The notes under the pieces: model-generated | Seen by the model: the letters and a program-made list of their open reading frames with translations, nothing else | What the model was told of the DNA's origin: nothing | The model's database searches: none | Translations under genes and position numbers: made by a program | Assembly (NCBI RefSeq): GCF_003457605.1 | Contig: NZ_QRAN01000011.1 | Coordinates: 1-64,000, forward strand | DNA: 64,000 bases | DNA from: Seongchinamella sediminis | Lineage (GTDB): Bacteria; Pseudomonadota; Gammaproteobacteria; Pseudomonadales; Halieaceae | Reading direction: 5' to 3' | Part shown: piece by piece, positions 60,182-64,000 of the stretch | Layout: every line of letters begins with the position of its first letter | Position numbering within the stretch: position 1 is the stretch's first letter

Positions 60182-61420
60182 ATGATGAGAGACGCATGGA
60201 TTATTGATGCCTGCCGCACCCCCCGCGGCATTGGCAAGAAAGGCAAGGGCGCGCTGGCCGGGCAGCACCCGCAGCACCTGGGCGCGGTAGTACTGGGCGC
60301 CCTGCGCGACCGCAATGACATCAACACCGCCGAGGTCGGCGACATTATTTTCGGTACCAGTTCCCAGCGCGGTCGCCAGTCCGGCGACCTGGCCCGCATG
60401 GCGGCGCTGGAAGCTGGCTACGACATCACTTCATCCGCCATGACCCTGGATCGCTTCTGCGGCTCCGGCATCACCTCGGTCAATCTGGCGGCGATGAACA
60501 TCATGTCCGGTACAGAAGACGTAGTGATTGGTGGCGGCGCCGAAATGATGTCCACCTACGGCGAGGAAGGCGCTACACCCTCCATGTTGATGGACAATGG
60601 CAACCTGAAACTGCGTGCCATGCATCCCCAGCCGCACCAGGGCGTCTGTGCCGATGCCATCGCCACTATCGAGGGCATCAGCCGTGAGGACCTGGACAGG
60701 CAGGCCTATGAAACCCAGCAAAAAGCCGCCAGGGCGATTGCCGAGGGCCGTTTCGACAAGAGCCTGGTGCCGGTACACGATATCGACGGCAACCTGGTGC
60801 TGGACAAGGAGGAGTTCCCCCGTCCCCAGACCACCCTGGAAGGCCTCGCCGAGCTGCAGCCTTCCTTCGCGGCCGTCGCCGACTACCCCCTGGACGAGAG
60901 CGGCCTGACCTTCCGCAAACTGCTCAACCAGAAATATCCGGACGTTGAAATCCAGCACATGCACCACGCCGGCAACTCATCCGGTGTTGTCGATGGCGCC
61001 GGCGCCATCCTGCTGTCCTCTCCCGACTACGCCAGGGCCCAGGGCTGGAAGCCCCGCGCCCGCATCGTCGCCATGGCCAACCAGGGCGACTGCCCTACCC
61101 TGATGCTCAACGCGCCAGTACCGGCAGCTCGCAAGGTGCTGGCCAGGGCTGGCTTGGGAGTCGACGATATCGATGTATGGGAGATCAACGAGGCCTTTGC
61201 CGTGGTATCAGAGAAATTCATGCGCGACCTGGGTATGGACCGCAGCAAGGTGAACGTCAACGGTGGCGCCATGGCCCTGGGCCACCCTATCGGCGCTACC
61301 GGTTCGCTGCTTATCAACACCGCGCTGGACGAACTGGAACGCCAGGACAAGCAGTTCGGCCTGGTCACCATGTGCGCCGCCGGCGGCATGGCGCCGGCAA
61401 TCATCATCGAGCGGATCTGA
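60182..61420 (+). CDS. Acetyl-CoA acyltransferase (thiolase)
   Basis: The 412-residue thiolase starts at ATG 60182 after AAGGA. Active-site motifs are present: the nucleophile in LDRFCGSGITSV (Cys93), the His loop NGGAMALGHPIGATG, and the second cysteine loop MCAAGGMAPA. It cleaves 3-ketoacyl-CoA to acetyl-CoA (or propionyl-CoA) and a shortened acyl-CoA. Together with the hydratase it forms a beta-oxidation pair; no linked 3-hydroxyacyl-CoA dehydrogenase lies in this operon. Confidence 0.94.
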   Translation: MMRDAWIIDACRTPRGIGKKGKGALAGQHPQHLGAVVLGALRDRNDINTAEVGDIIFGTSSQRGRQSGDLARMAALEAGYDITSSAMTLDRFCGSGITSVNLAAMNIMSGTEDVVIGGGAEMMSTYGEEGATPSMLMDNGNLKLRAMHPQPHQGVCADAIATIEGISREDLDRQAYETQQKAARAIAEGRFDKSLVPVHDIDGNLVLDKEEFPRPQTTLEGLAELQPSFAAVADYPLDESGLTFRKLLNQKYPDVEIQHMHHAGNSSGVVDGAGAILLSSPDYARAQGWKPRARIVAMANQGDCPTLMLNAPVPAARKVLARAGLGVDDIDVWEINEAFAVVSEKFMRDLGMDRSKVNVNGGAMALGHPIGATGSLLINTALDELERQDKQFGLVTMCAAGGMAPAIIIERI

Positions 61421-61428
61421 TCTAATCG

Positions 61429-62298
61429 ATGCTGGATACACGCGAGTATCATCTCGATATAGGCGATGTGGAACTGGCGGTAGTGGAGTGGCCGGGTGAA
61501 GGTGACCCGGTGCTGTTACTCCACGCAACCGGGTTCCACAGCCGCTGCTGGAACCAGGTCGTTACCCGGCTTCCCGGCCGCCACATCTACGCGGTAGACC
61601 TGCGCTACCACGGCCGCAGCGGCAGTCTGGGCCAGGTGGACTGGAATGTCCTGGCCGCGGATATCAGCGCCCTGGTGCAGCGGCTGGACCTGCGCAACAC
61701 CATCGGCGTGGGGCACTCTGTTGGCGGCTACCTGCTGGCTCGCGCCGCGGTGGCCAACCTAAACAGGTTCCGGCACGCCATTCTCATCGATCCGGTTATC
61801 ACCTCGCCGGAGTTCTATCAGTTGGCGCAGCGCACCGCTGCCGACATGGGCGCCAGTGATCATCCTGTGGCGCGGCGCAAAAACCGGTGGCAGGATGCCG
61901 ATGAAATGTTCCGCCACTTCCAGGACCGCAGCCCGTTCCGCAGTTGGCAACCCGAGGTGCTCAGGGACTACTGCGACTACGCCCTGCACCCGGCTGACGA
62001 GGCAGGTTACCGGCAACTGCTGTGCGACCCCTTGAACGAGGCTTCCGTCTACATCTCCCAGGCCTACAGCGATGCCGTACTGGGCGAACTGGAGAAACTG
62101 CGAATTCCGGTGACCCTGCTGCGGGCGAAGTACTCCGGGGAGCAACCCGGGGACTTTTCCGACTCACCCACCTGGCCGGCTATCGCCGGCATGCTGCCGG
62201 ATTGCAGGGATGTTTACCTGCCAGAGCGCAGTCACTTCATCCCCATGGAAGACCCGGGATTGGTAGCAGGGTATATTGCCGAGGCGCTGGATGCCTGA
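61429..62298 (+). CDS. Alpha/beta hydrolase
   Basis: The 289-residue protein has oxyanion motif HATGFHSRCW (32-41), nucleophile elbow GHSVGG (Ser97), and a C-terminal His in PERSHFIPME. The helical cap includes about 110-220. This resembles epoxide-hydrolase/haloalkane-type or lipase-like esterases; the substrate is not predictable. It begins eight bases after the thiolase stop and is the last gene of the operon. Confidence 0.82.
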   Translation: MLDTREYHLDIGDVELAVVEWPGEGDPVLLLHATGFHSRCWNQVVTRLPGRHIYAVDLRYHGRSGSLGQVDWNVLAADISALVQRLDLRNTIGVGHSVGGYLLARAAVANLNRFRHAILIDPVITSPEFYQLAQRTAADMGASDHPVARRKNRWQDADEMFRHFQDRSPFRSWQPEVLRDYCDYALHPADEAGYRQLLCDPLNEASVYISQAYSDAVLGELEKLRIPVTLLRAKYSGEQPGDFSDSPTWPAIAGMLPDCRDVYLPERSHFIPMEDPGLVAGYIAEALDA

Positions 62299-62419
62299 TT
62301 GTTTACCTGGTTGCCCCACCAGGTTTTTTCTTCCCCGGTGACTCCCCCCCAGCCCGCCGCTCCCTGGCGCTGGGCGCCCCAACAATAGTGGCGGCCAGCG
62401 GGGCCAGGTTCCCGGCTGA

Positions 62420-64000
62420 TTAACCCCGGTCGGGGACCCGAGGTGCCTCGATATCGACCCGGCAGTCGTAGTAACAGGCGCCACCCGCGAGGTCGGCCTT
62501 GGCGCCGGGAATAAGCCCGTTAACCGTCATTCCGGTGACGGCATCGCGCATCCAGGCCCCCTTGGGCACGTACAGTGTGCCCCGGCGTATTCGCTCGCTG
62601 ACCAATAGCGGCAGCTTGACGCTGCCCAGATCGTTAACCAGCCGTACCCACTGCCCGCCCTCGAGGCCGCGGTCGCTGGCGTCGCCGGGATTGATCGCCA
62701 CCTGCAGGTCCGTATCCTGCCCGGAGATGCCGCCAAAGGTTGAGTTGATCCGCTGTTCCGAGGCCGGGGTGACCAGGACGAAGTCGCGCTCTCCCGACGG
62801 CGTCTGGTAGCGTGGCAGACCCATGCCGCAGGCCTGCTCCAGTTGCTCGCTATACAGTTCGATCCGGCCACTGGGGGTTGAAGGCTGCGCGCCCCGCAAC
62901 AGGCTCGACGGCCGGGAGACGGCCATGTCGACGGACGAACCGGGCGGGATGGCGCCGGCTGACGCCACGCCGGGTCCCAGGGCTCCCGGGTTGATCGCCT
63001 GGTCCACCAACTGCTCGTCGGTATCGCGGAAACAGGGTTCATCAAAGCCGAAACGCGCCGCCAGACGGCGAAACAGCTCGGTGTTGGCGACGGCCTCTCC
63101 CTGCGGTGGCAACACCGGTACCGTGCTCTGCAGATACTGGTGGCCATAGGACTTGTACAGGTCGGCAATTTCCAGATGGCTCGCGGCTGGCAGAATAACA
63201 TCGGCACAGCGCATGGTATCGGTCATGCTGATTTCCGAGCCCACCACAAACAGATCCTCGCTGGCCAGCGCGGCGTGCAGCCTGCCCTGATCGGGGTTCA
63301 CCGCCAGCGGGTTGTGATTGTAGATAAACAGCGCCTTCAGCGGCAGCTCGTCACCGGGATTGAGGATGTGATCCGCCAGGTCCAGGGTGTTGAACTGGCG
63401 TACTGCCTCCCGCCGCAGGTCCGGGCGCGCCAGTTGCTCACGGTTGATCGGGAAGTAAGCGGAGACATCGCAGACACCGGCTCCAGGCAACCCTATATTG
63501 CCGCTCAGCGCCGGCAGGGCCAGCACCGCGCGCACGCCGGATCCACCGTTGCGGTTACGTTCGGGGGCCACCCCAAGGGATATCGCCGCCGGCGACAGTT
63601 CACACCACATGCGGGCGAACTCGGCGATATCTGCCGGATCGAGACCGCAGATGCTGGCGGCCTTCTGCAGGGAATAGCGGCTGGCCTCCTCGAGGAAGCG
63701 GTCGGCACCGTGTACATACCGGGCGATAAATTCCCGGTCCAGTCCACCCCGGCGCTGCATCTCGGCGGCCACGGCGTAGGCCAGCACCACGTCGGTACCC
63801 GGCATCAGGGCCAGGTGCAGGTCGGCCTCGTCGGCGATGCGAATTTTCTTCGGGTCGATCACCACCAGGCGGGCACCGCGTTTGCGCGCTGCGCGCAGCC
63901 GCTTGACCAGGTGCAGGTTGCAGGTCGTGATATTGTTACCCCAGACCACAATCAGCCTCGAGTGATCCAGTTCCTCGTAGGATATCCCGCTGGCATCGCC
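62420..64000 (-). CDS. Molybdopterin oxidoreductase (DMSO reductase family), partial at right edge
   Basis: The reading frame runs to the window edge, with SRLIVVWGNNITTCN (edge at GDASGISYEE) in the molybdopterin-binding fold, so the N-terminal part (usually with a CxxC Fe-S motif) is missing. Visible motifs include GARLVVIDPKKIRIADEADLHL, LSGNIGLPGAG, ALFIYNHNPLAVNPD, EISMTDTMRCADVILPAAS, TPSGRIELYS and the C-terminal MoCo site FGGISGQDTDLQVAINPGDA. The protein is a catalytic subunit of the DMSO reductase family; substrate unclear. It is not known whether a Tat signal or Fe-S cluster is present. Confidence 0.88.
   Translation of the reverse strand, partial: GDASGISYEELDHSRLIVVWGNNITTCNLHLVKRLRAARKRGARLVVIDPKKIRIADEADLHLALMPGTDVVLAYAVAAEMQRRGGLDREFIARYVHGADRFLEEASRYSLQKAASICGLDPADIAEFARMWCELSPAAISLGVAPERNRNGGSGVRAVLALPALSGNIGLPGAGVCDVSAYFPINREQLARPDLRREAVRQFNTLDLADHILNPGDELPLKALFIYNHNPLAVNPDQGRLHAALASEDLFVVGSEISMTDTMRCADVILPAASHLEIADLYKSYGHQYLQSTVPVLPPQGEAVANTELFRRLAARFGFDEPCFRDTDEQLVDQAINPGALGPGVASAGAIPPGSSVDMAVSRPSSLLRGAQPSTPSGRIELYSEQLEQACGMGLPRYQTPSGERDFVLVTPASEQRINSTFGGISGQDTDLQVAINPGDASDRGLEGGQWVRLVNDLGSVKLPLLVSERIRRGTLYVPKGAWMRDAVTGMTVNGLIPGAKADLAGGACYYDCRVDIEAPRVPDRG

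Noticed and set aside
58509-60197. A 562-codon antisense frame across the phosphotransferase and hydratase genes
   Set aside because: It crosses two well-supported genes and their intergenic gap and shows no family motif.
1-64000. CRISPR array, tRNA, rRNA, insertion sequence or prophage genes
   Set aside because: No regularly spaced repeats, tRNA-like cloverleaf, transposase, integrase or phage structural gene was recognised on either strand.

Overview
The window is a chromosomal segment of a high-GC Gram-negative gammaproteobacterium. Support comes from the lptF/lptG | pepA-holC-valS arrangement, rapA, bolA, trhO, an MscK-like channel, and lipoproteins with an outer-membrane efflux component. 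The mix of acyl-CoA catabolic genes, a wax-ester synthase-type acyltransferase, a DUF1329 protein and AraC regulators resembles marine lipid- and steroid-degrading lineages such as Halieaceae or Spongiibacteraceae. That placement is inference from gene content only.

Layout. 1-1061: a small AT-rich accessory patch. It holds a decayed ParDE-like module, a 60-bp element with integron attC architecture, and an intact BrnT/BrnA toxin-antitoxin pair whose stop codon lies one base from that element. 1196-6490 (minus): a five-gene efflux operon (AI-2E/PerM-type permease, NodT-type outer membrane lipoprotein, HlyD-type adaptor, DUF2955 FUSC-like permease, two-TM K+ channel). 6606-12654 (minus): meta-cleavage catabolism (SDR, HsaA-like flavin monooxygenase, C-C hydrolase, hydratase, acylating aldehyde dehydrogenase, aldolase), with no ring-cleavage dioxygenase anywhere in the window. 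12744-19480: secreted protease, trhO, bolA, AraC regulator, a low-complexity protein, an OmpR-type two-component system and an RDD protein. 19481-26522: LPS export permeases lptG/lptF diverging from pepA-holC-valS.

26637-34257: two cold-shock-domain proteins (one membrane anchored), a TetR regulator, DUF1329, an intergenic region with a perfect FNR/ANR-type box, a methyltransferase, a TPR protein, and a WS/DGAT acyltransferase with a histone-H1-like tail. 34264-38845: LysR, TatD and RapA. 38907-43181 (minus): a tightly overlapping four-gene operon (MBL-fold, alpha/beta hydrolase, DUF389 protein with a kinase-like N-terminus, lipoprotein), divergent from a large mechanosensitive channel. 46534-48396: DUF3604.

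48483-52396 (minus): acyl-CoA operon (acyl-CoA dehydrogenase, SDR, CaiB-type racemase/transferase, crotonase), divergent from a diguanylate cyclase-AraC pair. 54798-58148: a DUF748 protein and SprT. 58326-62298 (plus): phosphotransferase, enoyl-CoA hydratase, thiolase, alpha/beta hydrolase. 62420-64000: a molybdopterin oxidoreductase running off the right edge. The two acyl-CoA operons can jointly supply most beta-oxidation steps, and the meta-cleavage cluster would deliver pyruvate and propionyl- or acetyl-CoA. No tRNA, rRNA, IS element or CRISPR array was seen.
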